The translations under genes were made by a program, and so were the position numbers. A stretch of 64,000 nucleotides of DNA, from the NCBI GenBank assembly GCA_020226215.1, contig CM035232.1:49166179-49230178 (forward strand), read 5' to 3'. The stretch's first letter is position 1, and each line of letters starts with the position of its first letter. Origin of the DNA: Sindora glabra (lineage: Eukaryota; Streptophyta; Magnoliopsida; Fabales; Fabaceae). The notes below the pieces were generated by a model. It was not told where the DNA came from. It made no database searches and saw only the letters and a program-made list of their open reading frames with translations. This document shows positions 37,481 through 50,271 of the stretch, piece after piece.

Positions 37481-40400
37481 TTTAATATGTTTTGAATTAA
37501 ACTTTATTCAAGATCTTTATAATACTTGGTGGATAAATTCTAGTTCCACTACTAATATTTCAAATACGATGTGGGGATTTCTTCTGATCTAAAGCATAAA
37601 GTCAAATGAAAATTTTGCATTCATGAAGAATGGAATCAAGGTTCCAATTAAAGGCAATGGAACTTATTATCTAGTTTTAGATACCAGACATTATTTGAAT
37701 TTGTTTTAGATTCTCTATGTACCTTGATGTAGCAAGATTTGTATTTAAATTCTGTTTTGGATCTTTTAGTATATTTTAAAATAATAAACTTATTGATTTT
37801 AGAATATTATGTGATGGTTTCTATAAGTTTAAATTTAATAATATATTTGTGAAGACTATAATGACCTTGCACAATAATGTTAGCACTAAATGCAATGTTG
37901 TTAATGAGAATTCTGCTTACTTGTGGCATAGGTGTTTAGGTAATATATCTAAGGAAAGAATGAAGATTAATAAAGAATGAAATTCTTTCAAACTTGGATT
38001 TTACTAGCCTTGAAATGTGCATTGATTGTATTAAAGGAAAACAAACAAAATACACTAAGAAAGGAGTTGCAAGAAGTACATAACTTGAGATTATACATAT
38101 TGGTATATATGGACCTTTTAATGCTCCATTTATTATTGGTGAGAAATATTTTATCACTTTTATTAATGATTTTTACAATATGGTTACATTTATCTATTAC
38201 ATGACAAATCTTAATTAACTAAAGCACTTGAAATATACATTAACAAGGTCAAGGTGCAATTAGATAAGAAAGTGAAAATTGTAATGTTAGATAAAAGTAA
38301 TGAATATTATGAAAAGTATGAAGAATTAGGATAGAGTTTAGGACCATTTGTCACATTTCTTAAAAGACATGATATTTATGCTCAATATACAATGCTAGGT
38401 ATGCCACAACAAAATGGTGTTACAAAAAAGCAAACTTGTACTTTAATAAAGATGGTTAAAAGTATGATGAGTCATTTATCTTTACCTATATTCTTGTAAA
38501 TGTATGCATTAGAGATTGCCATGTATTTGTTAAACAGGATTCTAAGTAAGGCATTTTCAAAAAACACCTTTTGAACTGTGGATAAAAAGGAAACCTAGTT
38601 TAAGGCATTTACATGTTCGGGTTTGTCTAGTGGAAGTAAAAATTTATAATCCATAAGAAAAGAAATTGGACTTTAGAATAACTAGTGGTTACTTAATTGG
38701 AAATTCCTAACCGTAATAAAAGAATTTTTAAATCTAGAAATGCTAAGTTCATTGAGAATGATGACGTTAATGAAAGTGATCGAATATGCAATGTTAGCAT
38801 TCAAGAAGTTAAGGTGCAAATTCTTGTCTGAAATTAAAAGTTAACCTGATAATGATTAAAAACAATAAATCAATGATCAAACACTTTATAATGAAAATGT
38901 CAATAATGAAACTATGGTAGTTAAGCCATAAAGTATAACTTTAAGAAGATCTCAAAGAGAAAGAAGGTTTTTTTATTGTTAATGATTATATGGTTTATCC
39001 ATAAGAGTTAGAAATTGACTTAAAATTTGATAATGATCTAGATTCATATACATAAGCCATGCAAAATGAGTTTCTAATAAATGGAATCATGCTATGGAAG
39101 AAGAGCTAAAATTCATGAATTAAAATCAAGTTTAAGATCTTGTTGAATTACCTAAAGGTTGTAAAAAATTCATATACAAATGCGCTTTTAGGACTAAACA
39201 TAACTATAATGGCAATATTGAATAGTATAAACTCAAACTTGTTGCTAAAGGTTTTACTCAAAAAGAAAGCATTGATTATAAAGAAACATTTTCCTTAATA
39301 TCTAAGAAAGACTCTTGTAGAACGATTATGGTTTTAGTGGCTTATTATGATTTAGAACTACACCAAATGGATGTTAAAATTGCCTTTCTTATGAAAATTT
39401 AGAAGAAAAGGTCTATATGGATTAGCCTAAAGGCTTTTCAATTAAGGAAAAAGAGCATATGGTGTGTAAATTAAATAAATTAATATGTGGACTTAAATAA
39501 GCTTCCCAACAATGGTATCTTAAGTTTAATGATACCATTACTTTCTTTGGATTTACAAAAACCACAATTGATTGGTGCATATATGTGAAGGTTAGAGGGA
39601 ACAAGTCTATTTTACTAATTTTATATGTTAATGACATTTTAATTGCTACTAATCACCTTGATTTATTACATGAAAGTAAGAAATATATCTCTTAGAATTT
39701 TGGAATGAAAGATAAGGGCAACTCAACTTATATAATAGGAATAGAACTATTTCGTGGTAGATTACGAGGATTATTAGAGTTATTTTGAAAGCTTATATTG
39801 ATAAATATTTAAAACGATTTAAGATGGATAAATGCTCAACATAAGAAAGGGGATAAATTAATATTATACAATGTCCAAAAAATGAATTAGAATAAGAGCA
39901 AATGAAAAATATTCCTTTTGTATTTGTTGTTCAGAGCTTAATCTATGCTTAAACTTATACCCAACTAGACATAAGTTATGCTATTAGGATGTTGGGTAAG
40001 TATCAAAGTAGTTCAAGTTTAGATCACTGGAAAGCTATAAAGATACTTGTAAGGAATAAAGAATCATATACTCAATTATAGAATATCTAACTATCTTAAA
40101 GTGATTAGATGATCAAAGATATAAGAAAATCTATATTCAGTTACTTATTCCTATTAGTTAGAGGAGTAATTTCATGGAAAATGCAAAGTAGTATGTCATT
40201 ACTGCATCTTCTATGGAAGTCAAATTTATGGCATGCTTTGAGGTTACTATGCATAGATTATGGTTGCAGAACTTTGTTTTAAGACATAGGATTATCGATA
40301 GTATAATTAGATCATTGAAAATTTATTGTGATAATTACGCAATAATTTTTTTCTCTAAAAATGAAAAGTATTTAAAAGATGCTAGACATTTGAAAATTAA

Positions 40401-40554
40401 ATACTTTACTTTTAAAGAAGAAGTTTAGAAACAAAGAGTGTCAATTGAACATATTAGCACCAATTTTATGATTGTGTGTCTGTTAACAAAAAGACTACCG
40501 CCGAAGATATTTAATAAACATGTGAAAAGGATGGGCAAGTTTAAATATCATTAA
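37481..40554 (+). pseudogene. Copia pol relic: protease, integrase, RT, RNase H
   Basis: Protease text at about 37,530 reads WWINSSSTTNIS; the family motif has aspartate where N stands, so the active site is lost. Integrase text begins at about 37,920 (LWHRCLGNISKERM) and includes GMPQQNGVTKK at 38,400. RT text runs from about 39,090 (LVELPKGCKKFIYK, KLVAKGFTQKESIDYKE) with LILYVNDILIAT at about 39,620, where YVDD has become YVND. RNase H text at 40,213-40,430 includes MEVKFMACFEVTM and DARHLKIKYFTF. Stops replace glutamine at several conserved places, such as LICGLK-stop-ASQQWYL. It ends near 40,554. Confidence 0.88.
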
Positions 40555-40908
40555 ATATTACAATTATATTAAAGTTATGTATTTGATACTCTGAGCTTAT
40601 TTTTATGTTTCTAGTTATTCTTGTTTTTATTTGTTAGGCATAATTATTTAGAATAATGTTGATAGGAATGGTCTTATAAATAAAACATTAAAGTTGGATC
40701 ATTATTATCTTCATTAATGATCATGTTAAGAGTGTAGTACATGGAAAGGACTATGTTGAGAAAATGATATGCAATTATCATGACTTACATTGATATTTCA
40801 ATTTAATAATGATATGATAGTATAGCCATTGTAAGAAAGATTTCAATATAATATTTTATGCACATAATGTTCCTCAATTAAATCATGAAGCAACATATCA
40901 AGTGAGCT

Positions 40909-40919
40909 GAGTGGGAGAA
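40909..40919 (+). other. Copia polypurine tract
   Basis: GAGTGGGAGAA directly precedes the TGTAAG start of the 3' LTR; AGTGGGAGA before TGT is the usual copia plus-strand primer. Confidence 0.8.
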
Positions 40920-41356
40920 TGTAAGAATCATTTTGGTCCACATGGTATTTAAAGAATATTGAATATATATATTTATTAGAATATTAAGTAATTTAATATT
41001 ATTACTAAATCTTATTGGCTAATTGAAAAGACATGACTTTTGGTAAGTCTTAATGGAAGGTCACTAATAATTTATAAAAAGAGTCTGGTCTTCTTTCTAC
41101 TTTTTATTTATACTAACATTCAAAGAAATTAGAGACAAGACCTAATCACAAATAAAAAATGGTGTCTTAATCTCCATCATCAAAGTAAAATGAGAGGAAA
41201 GAGAAGCCATACTTCCTATTTCTTAGTATCTTGAAAGTTAAATGGAACAAGGTATATTTTCTTTCTTGGTATGATGATATGTGAAATCTATGAAGTCAAT
41301 TCATAGGTATGTTGAAATTTTATGAGTTTATACTATTACATAAATTAAAGAATTTA
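40920..41356 (+). repeat. Copia 3' LTR
   Basis: Begins TGTAAGAATCATTTTGGTCC and matches 35412-35887 along its length, with an estimated identity around 85% by eye. It ends near ATTAAAGAATTTA, just before the ACTTA flank. Confidence 0.9.
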
Positions 41357-42450
41357 ACTTATAACTTTTAACTATTGTCAAAGTGAAGTTAGAAGGGTCA
41401 AGGATTTAGAACATCAATTTTTTTCTTAAATTAAAAATTGAAGAATTAATGTTTCAATTTAAGAATATTCACTATTAGATGAACAGATTGAAAGTTGAAT
41501 TACAAAAATTGAAGGAACAAAACTTGTAACTTGAAAAGTGAGTTACATCCTTTCCAAATGATTAGTATCAAGGTATATACTACTTTTCTAGTGTAATGTT
41601 ATAAAAATTTACTACTACTTTGAGATTTGGTACGTTTGTCTCTAATGATACGAGTAATTCTCACTTAGTGGTTAAAAAAAAAAGAAAAAATTTATAGATT
41701 TTGTTCTAATTGGCAATAAGCAGGGCACTTTAATTCGAATTGCATCAAACCTTGCCCAATAAAAGCTTTTTTTTTTTTGAAAATTTCCACTACTGTCCAT
41801 TTTACTTTCAAAATCTAAAAGAACTCCTTTTTGTGGTAGTCTAGTTTAACTCCTATCATGTGGCTTGTTAATTAATTAGGCTACCTTGTTGCATACTACT
41901 TCTCCTAGGTTGCTTTCAAATTTTAATGTTGATGTTTGTAAGGGTAAAGATAATACAACCTTTCATGTTAGTGATATGCATAAGAAACATTAAGATAGGA
42001 TGATCCAAGAATGTACCCAAGTATTGAACATAAAATTTAAGAACCAAATAGCATTGCAATTTCCAACATTAGCATTTCGTCAATTTCAAAACCTTGTTTA
42101 CTAACAAGTTTTAGGAAGGCTTTGCAGGTTTGCAACATCAACTTTAAAGTGTTTGGTATCAAATTTAGAGGCTTTCAATTGCAAAAATTTCCATTCAAAT
42201 ATTGGCATTTATCGGAAGAACTAACAAATCAATATCATCTCCATGGATGCATTAAGAGTTCAGCTCAATCTCAAAAGTTTCTATTTTATTTTAACTAATG
42301 ACTTTGTGATTTTGTTTGTATTTCACAGGTTAGCTTAGACTTTCATGTTCCTTTAGTTGTCTAATTTTACGTATGTCATGCCTCAACTTTGTTCACTGTT
42401 CTATGTAAGGAAAAGAGAAAAAAAATACTTTGGTTGGAATTCAATTATCA
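41357..42450 (+). pseudogene. Relic of a second retrotransposon gag (low confidence)
   Basis: Short coding-like pieces follow the copia element. About 41,690-41,760 reads FCSNWQ, a stop, then AGHFNSNCIKPCPI, similar to a CCHC knuckle (C-x2-C, GH, C) with the second cysteine lost. Upstream frames have a charged, coiled-coil-like look. No LTR or pol was found nearby, and the block is full of stops. Confidence 0.3.
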
Positions 42451-43739
42451 AGTTAGCCCTTTGTTAACACGACTAATAAAATTTATTATCTTCCACCATT
42501 TATATTTTTAATTCAAATTTTTTGTTAGCAATTTCATTTAGTGGTCTCTCGATTATTTTTAGTGAATACAAATCGAATCCTTAAAAAATGGAATGAAGAA
42601 AAGTGATAGTTACAAATTAATTACTAATTACCATAATCAATGATATCATATTCGATGCCGTGGTGATGTTAATAAGCTAAGGGTGGCTCTGATTCCTCAA
42701 TATTTTGAAGTCTATATATTTTATATAATAATTTTTTGTTGGCTCCCAAAAATTTAAAATTTGTAAATATTTGACTCGTATAATTTTTTTTTGATTCCAT
42801 GAATTCATGATGTTATTAAAATTAGAAAGTGTCATTAAAACAATGTAACACTAGCACAATAAAATTATTTATTACTAATAAATATGAATGGAGATTAAGT
42901 ATATGATTGAATTGATATATATCAATGGTCCAGAATTTTTTTTTTAATTAATCACTAACTAACCAATCCGATCTTCAATCATAAGGAAGAAAAAGTGTGA
43001 TACCCACATGCATCGCACCATAGAATCCTTAATCAAATCCCTCAACATTGATGGAAAATGTTGACTTTTTATAGTTTGCAAGTGCCATTTACAGCGATAT
43101 ACTTTAGCTTTCCAACCGCCTCTATTGTTTGAAAAGGTTGGTTCCATGGATTTTTTTAAAATTATTTTTACTTATATTGAAAAGAAAAATATCTCAACAT
43201 CCAAATCCTATCAAAATGATAAAATTTCAGTACTGTAATACTGAAATTTTAATGTTAATTTTATTTATATTTTGTTACATAATATATTTTGATAGAAACT
43301 AGAATTTAGAGATAATTTTTTATTCATCAAAATATAAAAATATAATATATAGTAGTGCTAAAATTCTTAATATTACTTAAAATTAGAAATACTTCTATTA
43401 GAAAGATAAAAGCATTTCATTAAAAAAAGGCATAAACATAATTTTTTATACATAAGAAATTAAACTTTATTGGATATATTTTATAGTGTTATGGGAATTT
43501 TAAAATTTATGATGGTATGATACTTCAAAAAATTATTAAATTAAAATTATTTAATTTATGATTGAATAGTTTTAATTTAATAATTTTAAAATTTATTATA
43601 TTATTTTAAAATTTAAAATTCTTAAAGTATCATAACAAATATTGTTCGCCGTATATAAAAATTTTATTTCGATTTTATAATATGTTAAAAAAATGACCAG
43701 ATGAAAATGAAAAACCGATATTGCCCGAAAAAATTACCC
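42451..43739. other. AT-rich intergenic DNA
   Basis: No gene recognised. One perfect hairpin at 43221-43250 is listed separately. Confidence 0.5.
43221..43250. repeat. Perfect 12-bp inverted repeat (hairpin)
   Basis: AAAATTTCAGTA and TACTGAAATTTT are separated by six bases. It resembles joined ends of a small transposon or a simple hairpin; TAGTGCTAAAATTCTTAATA at about 43,350 is a distant variant, so a short foldback element is possible. Confidence 0.6.
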
Positions 43740-44110
43740 TAGGCGGGGTCGTTATATTTTATTTGGCCTCGTGAAGGGTCGGGGTCCCCATATTAGAGAT
43801 GCCTATTTTTGAATAGGAGGGTCAAGTTTCTCAATGGCAAAGTCAAGTTTCACGGCAATAAAGAAAGTAGAGCCGACAAGGCCCACACTTGCGTGTTGAC
43901 GAACTGGGCAAAAGATATCAACTTCGGTGAGAAAAAAACGCACAGAGTTCACTCCTTTACTTCTTCGGTTTTCAAAAGGTCTTTCCCACTTAGTCAAAGG
44001 TTGAGGCCCTAAATTCTCTCTCCCCTTTTGGGACAAATTTCCCAACTGTTCCTTGTTAAATACTAATGCGATGAATGTTTTTCGTTTAGATTGACGGGTC
44101 TAAGCCCCGG
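43740..44110. other. GC-richer block of unknown origin
   Basis: Composition changes sharply here (AGGCGGGGTCGTTATATTTT, AGGGTCGGGGTCCCC, GCCGACAAGGCCCACAC). Open frames exist on both strands over 43,803-44,045 (minus, 80 codons) and 43,809-44,012 (plus, 67 codons), so neither can be called as a gene. The base composition resembles plant organelle intergenic DNA or a promoter region. No known protein is seen. Confidence 0.4.
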
Positions 44111-46412
44111 AAAGAATGTTTTCTAATTACTGTGATTGGATGAATGGAAAATAAGGGAAAAGAAAATTTATGAAAATTAATTAGAACAGAAAATATGGAT
44201 GAGAATAAATTTTAAAATTTTACGTGAGGGGAAAATGTTAATAATAAATAGTACTTTTTGTTCTCTTCTCTTTGTTTTCACTAAATTAAAAATATATATA
44301 TTTTAAAATTTTTCTTTCTTCCTCTAATTTAAGAGGTTGTTTGTTTCAATAATATGAAAATTTCTATTTAAGAAATAGAAAAGAGGTATGTTATTTAGTT
44401 AGTCATTATCAAGTAAATTGTAGGAAATAGAATTTTTTGAAAAATCTTACTTATCATAAAATATTGAAAGTTACTTATCTATCTTCCTTTAAGTAAATTC
44501 TATTTTTTGTGTTATTTATAAATATAATGATAAAATTATTTTTGTTAAATTTAATTAATAATAATTAAAATTTATTAATTTATGTTATAATAATATTGAG
44601 AATATAATAATTATTTTATTAATATTTTTTAAAATATTTAAAATCAAACTAAACAAAATATAAAAAATTAATTTTTATATATCAATTAAATAATTTTTCA
44701 TATTTTTTATGAAATTTATATACAAAGTTATTTTCTTAGAAATTCAATGTGTCGTAAGAAGTCCTAAATAGGGGATAGAATGATTATAATATTATTTTAA
44801 TTTATTTGCAGTAACCGGATACTTGCATCGAATCATCAAATTGCAATTCTCAAATAAATCTTAGTTGTTTCTCATATCATATACTACACCGGAAAATGCT
44901 TAATAAATTTTTTTAGAAATATAATGTACACGTTTTGCATAGACTATAGCATTCACAGAATTATAGAATTCAGAGAGTTTGTAAAAAAAAAAAAAAAACA
45001 TAAAGAATATGTAAAAAAGTGAAAAATAACATTATCGTGTCATGTATAAAAGAGGTATTAGGATGAAATTATTGAAATGATAAACAACGAATCTTTGTGT
45101 GCTACATAATTTTAAAAATTGAATCAAATTGATTGGTTAGATCAATAAATTAATAAATTGGTTTGTGAACTAATCCGTTTGAAAGTATTAGACTAGAAAT
45201 ATATATAAAATATGCGGATCAATCAGAATTGATGCAATCAGTTTGTTATAAATTATATATATATTTGTAAAAAAAATTATAATTTTATAATAACTGAAGT
45301 GTAATACTTTCACAATTTCAAATTAAATAAATTTATATTATTTTTTAAAATATTTATAACATGAATTATTATTATATTACTTGTATTTTAATATTTATTT
45401 ATTTGTATTATTAACTTAAATAGTATTATAGTTTAATTTTATAATGACTTGTTATTATTAATATACTATATTAATATATAGTATGTATATATGTATATAT
45501 CTATAATTAATATATATATATATATGTGTACACTTATAATTTATATTTTTATGTGTATATATACTTAAAATTTATATTTTTAATTTAAAACTAATGTTAT
45601 ATTTGATTTAATGGCTAGATCGGCTTTATAAACTATCCTTCGGTAATTTAATGATTATATTTAGGGTTGATATGCATGAGCACTCATTAAAGATCCATTT
45701 CAGGGTCTGAATTAAACTGTTAAAAAGATCGTCTGCTGCTGCTGCTAACGATGATAATAATATTAACTCCAAAATAAAAAAATAGTAACACATAAATCAA
45801 AAATTAAATTGTGGGATTTAGGCTTTGCTTATTTCATTGAAAAATATTTTTTATGAAATATAATTATAAAATATTAAAATAAAGAGAAATTATTTTATTT
45901 ATTTTATAGTAAATATGAAAAATTTAAAAAAAATAACCTTTTTATTTAAAAAAAATTTTAATTTTTTCATTTTTAAATTTTTAAGTACCATTTTTTAAAT
46001 TATTAATATAAATAACATATCACCCCTTCGTTAATATGTATATATATATACTTTATGAAAAGTACTTTCTAATAAAACAAGGATCCATATAAGTCTAATT
46101 TCCATTTTTTTTGTCACTTCCTTAAGAATTTCTCATAATTCCTCTCTCCATTTTAACTTTTGCCATTAAAAAAAAAATGCTTGATTGGCAGCTGATCTTT
46201 CAAATTTGTTGAATATAATTAAGGTTTGTTTCAACGTTATATATGTTTGGTAGGTTGGAACATATAATTGAAGAAATAGTGAATGTTAGAAAGCACATTT
46301 TGCGTAATTTCTGGGATTTGCATGGATGCACGCAGCTTAGTCAAATCAATTAAATGCATAAATCACTTCCCATTTATGAATTTGTCAATGATTTTGCTGA
46401 CAAGTGATGGTC
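44111..46412. other. AT-rich intergenic DNA
   Basis: No gene seen. TA-rich stretches at 45,475-45,530 and a short CTG run at about 45,734-45,747 are present. Confidence 0.5.
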
Positions 46413-46950
46413 TGTTTGGCGCAAACAGTGACAGGGTAGCTTATAATTCATAATTAATTTCATCCTTAATTAATACGTTAGTTTATTATATTAAGAATAT
46501 TTGACAAAATTAATTATTAAATTAATTATAAAAATATAAAATTATATAAATATATATATTAATTAAATAGATATGTGAATTAAATTAATTAATATTTATT
46601 TTAAAATTAAATTATATTAATGATTCAAGATATTAGAAATAAGAATATAATTATTTAAAATTTAATTAATTATATTTTAAAATTACACATTTATTTATTT
46701 GTTTATTTTTATTGTATTAATAAATTTAGGTTAAATTTTTGTTTACATAATTTAAAAAATACATTGTTATTTAATTAAAAAAAGAGTGATAAATTAATAT
46801 TTTCTTTCCAAAAAAATTATGAACCATCTTATAAAATTTATACAATTAGTACTTTTAAAAAAATAAATTAATGCACTAAGTTCTTTTAAAAATTAGCTTA
46901 TAACTTATTCAATAAGTTAATAATTAATTTATCTATTGTGTCAAACACAT
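46413..46950. repeat. MITE family copy D (about 540 bp)
   Basis: The left end TGTTTGGCGCAAACAGTGAC and right end CTATTGTGTCAAACACAT are inverted relatives. The interior matches copy C (for example AATTTAATTAATTATATTTTA) in the same orientation. No ORF. Copies A-D are similar enough to define one family. Confidence 0.6.
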
Positions 46951-47994
46951 ATTTAATACACACATCCAAACTTAGAATATAATGAGGAAAAAATTTCAAA
47001 GATAGTATCAAGTTCCATTATATCACTGAGGACACTAGCGAAACAGAAAAGATTCAATAATATTACGTTGTGTACCCAACAGATTTGTGGGTTTTTATGA
47101 AATTTAATAAAATTATTTTGTACATAAACCGTAAAATATATAATTTTTTACAAAAAGATATAATTTTACATGAATTTTGTCTGTAATAAATTTAAATAAT
47201 TATATAATTATTTCTAAAATTTAAATTTTTTTATAATATAGACAGAAGTATAATTCAAGGCCATCTATTTAATTTCACCATAAATATATATGGACCACTT
47301 TCTCTCTCTATCGAGAAATTGCATTCACCTTTTGATTGGTTAACTGAAAACTAGAAACGTAGAAGAAAATTTTTTAAAAATAATTGAAAGGAAAAAAGTG
47401 AAGAAGAAAAAATTTTTAAATTTTAATATATAAAAATAATAAAAATTACATTTTTCTACTTTTTTTTTCATCAAATTCAAGCAAAAAAAATTAAAATTAA
47501 GTTTTTCGAGAGAGCCGTCTTCATCTAGAAGGACCCATGTCTCATACATATGACAGTTGGCAACGCGGTGGTCCCAACTACCACCCCTGTCAATTTTTAG
47601 GTTAATCTGAACTTGTAAAACTCATTTTTTTTTAAAATATATTTTCATATTTAAAAATCAGAATCCGAGTTTTATGCTCCAAGATTGTGGACTAGATGTT
47701 AATTCTCTTCGTTCCATTTAATAGTTTGACATCTCATGATTTGGCTTCGACGTACGTAACTGCAAATTAAACCCCACCTAGAAGTTCGGAAGCCTTAATC
47801 TTTTTCGGCCACGATGAAAAATATTTTTTTAAAAATATAATTGTGATTTAATATTAAATATAAATATTTTTATTTAATATTAAATATAAAAATTTTAAAA
47901 ATAATTTTTTATTTTAATAAGAGAGTTATTTTTTTCAACTATTATATCTTTAAGTATCTTTTTTTTAATCATTAATGTAAATAGTTATTTCAAC
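46951..47994. other. AT-rich intergenic DNA
   Basis: No gene seen. 47,500-47,810 is less AT-rich but has no supported frame. Confidence 0.5.
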
Positions 47995-48570
47995 TAAAAA
48001 ATTGTAATGTGTTGCTCAACTTGGTCATGATTAAGGAGTTTGGCCCAATTGACTGAAAGAGTTTTAATTTGAGTGTTACTATAAGGAAAAGTAATCAACA
48101 TCACAATAGTCAAATAACAACAATAACAAAGTGGCACGATCTATGTAAATATTCAAATTAAACTACATAAAATTGCTTAAAAGATGACAATTTAAATGTA
48201 ATTCAATAATAAATCTTTCCAGAATCTTTTAAAGAATGAGTACATCCAAATTAAAAATAAAAAGTACTATAGAAATTAAAGTCAAATAGATTTGGAAAAA
48301 AAGGTCCTGATTAGCTCTTGCTAAAAAATTTATTAGAAAAGGAGAATTACAAATCAATTGCAAATAAAAAGTAAATAGGAAAACTGGAGAATAGAGCATT
48401 AAAGTTTGAACACAATATGTGTTAGTATTTTTGTTGTCTAACATTGGCCAAAATATCCCATAGGAATCTTTGTCAAGCTATTTATAACCAAAGAAAAATG
48501 GTTATTGATGGTTGCTAACCTTTTAGAATGACCAATAAGCTTTTATATGTCCCATACATGACATATCTTG
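47995..48570 (-). repeat. 3' LTR of the Tat-like element (minimum extent)
   Basis: Matches 63429-64000 over its whole visible length, for example TGGTCATGATTAAGGAG against TGGTCATAATTAAAGGG, and AATCTTTGTCAAGCTA against AATCTTTGTCATGCTA. The true right limit lies further in, because the other copy is cut by the window. Confidence 0.8.
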
Positions 48571-50271
48571 TTGCCATGTTAGCTGTTAACTAAAGGTGTC
48601 TTAATCATCTTTTCAATCCATTTATGATTTTAGCCAAAAGAGTTAATTGTTTGGCATTTAGCCATGCTAACAAGCTAAAGGTCTTGTAATTAGGCCAAAA
48701 CCTATTGGTTTAAGCAAAACAAAGGCTCCCCTAATTTAGGTATTCTAGATCCTCGAAGAGTAGCTAGACTACCTAATCTTGACTCATATTTGGATATCCT
48801 GATTTTGCCAGAAGATTCACTGCTTTATTATTTACATTTGATATATCTTTTAGCCATATTCCATTAAATATGACCTTTAGTCCATTATAAAGGCATATTT
48901 TTGGCTTTTTGTGTTCCAACCAAAAAATCTATCATGTAAACTTTGAAAGAACTCTATATCGAAAGGTTGGCTCGATAAACTTGAAATCACTTAACTTCAA
49001 CTTAGATGTCTTGGTCGAATCCTTAGGGTCTATGATCACTTATAATCAAAATATGATCCTCATATATCCTAATTGTTGCTTTTCTTTCATCATCATCATT
49101 TAATATAAATAATTAATGCATTAATTTTAATGGCTATATGTTTGAGCATGTATTCATATCTTGACACTTGGCAACCTAGGGTTTGTCCTTGTTTATCTCA
49201 ACTATCACATCTTTATATTTTTGTGATCCTCATTCATGCACTTTTAAATCTTTTATGATTTCTTATGTACTTTTGCACTTTAGCCGTTTTCTCATTATCA
49301 TATGGCTTTAACTACATTAATTGTCAAAATTACTTAGTTATGTAAACCTTAAAACCTTATTTTCACTTTTACTCTCTTAATTTTACTTAAGAACTTCTTT
49401 ATTTATGCTTTCTCCAAAGTTCACCATAACTATTCCTTCAAGCTCATTTCCCAATCCTATTCTGCATTAAGATAAGTACAAGTGACTAGTCCTAACCTAT
49501 AAGAATTTGAGATTTTGAAGCTCCAAGTATTACTTTAATCTCATGTATTATCTTTAAATGATAATGAACAACCATGTTACCATCTCAACCTTTTTGCTAT
49601 TTCCTTGAATGATGATCTCCTAAAAATAAAAATTCATCCTTTATTCACCAAGTTTACTATACTTATCAATCTGTGGATTGCTAAAGAGAATTGACCCTTT
49701 TGTAACTTCCTTTCACCAAGGTTTAGAGTTAAAGTTTAATATATATCATAGCTTGATCATGCTTAAAAAGAAAAGGTTAATTTTTAGAAGTTTATCGATA
49801 TCTTCAAAGCTATTCAGTTATCTAGAGTTGTAATTTATGCCAATGGCCCAATGCTAGGTGTGATTATCATTTTTTGTTATCTTTAAGCAATTCCTTTCAT
49901 ATTTTGATGGCCATATCGGCCCTATCTCTACTTGACATTTCAATTATTATGGGCTTATCACTTATTGGAGAAATGGTTTCTCCCTTTTCAATACCCTTTT
50001 GACCTAATTTTGTAATAACCTAGTTATGGTCAACTTTAAGAATTCGGCTTATGCAACTTTCTTGTCCACATTCCAAGGAGTTGAAGATTTAATTATTTTT
50101 TTATGTTGAACACATAGCGTTTTTGACATATTAGTTACACAAGCACCTTTATTGTATTCCTTTCTTAAAAATTCCTTTGACTTATGTTCACTTCGTCATC
50201 ATGCTTCATGAAGGCTGAAAGATTGCTTTTGCTTCTTTTTCTTATAGCCTTACATCTCTAACATTATCACC
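48571..50271. other. Rest of the 3' LTR and untranslated sequence
   Basis: No coding frame recognised. Some of it must belong to the LTR, whose inner limit could not be fixed because the partner copy is truncated. No clear polypurine tract was placed. Confidence 0.4.

Larger units (their letters stand above)
35412..41356 (+). mobile_element. Ty1/copia LTR retrotransposon, decayed
   Basis: About 5.9 kb with both LTRs, a primer-binding site, a polypurine tract, gag and a pol in copia order (protease, integrase, RT, RNase H), all on the + strand. Flanking 5-mers are ACTTT (35407-35411) and ACTTA (41357-41361), an acceptable target duplication with one change. The LTRs differ by many substitutions and one length change (476 and 437 bp), so insertion is old. 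Stops occur in every domain, so it is not autonomous. Confidence 0.9.
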
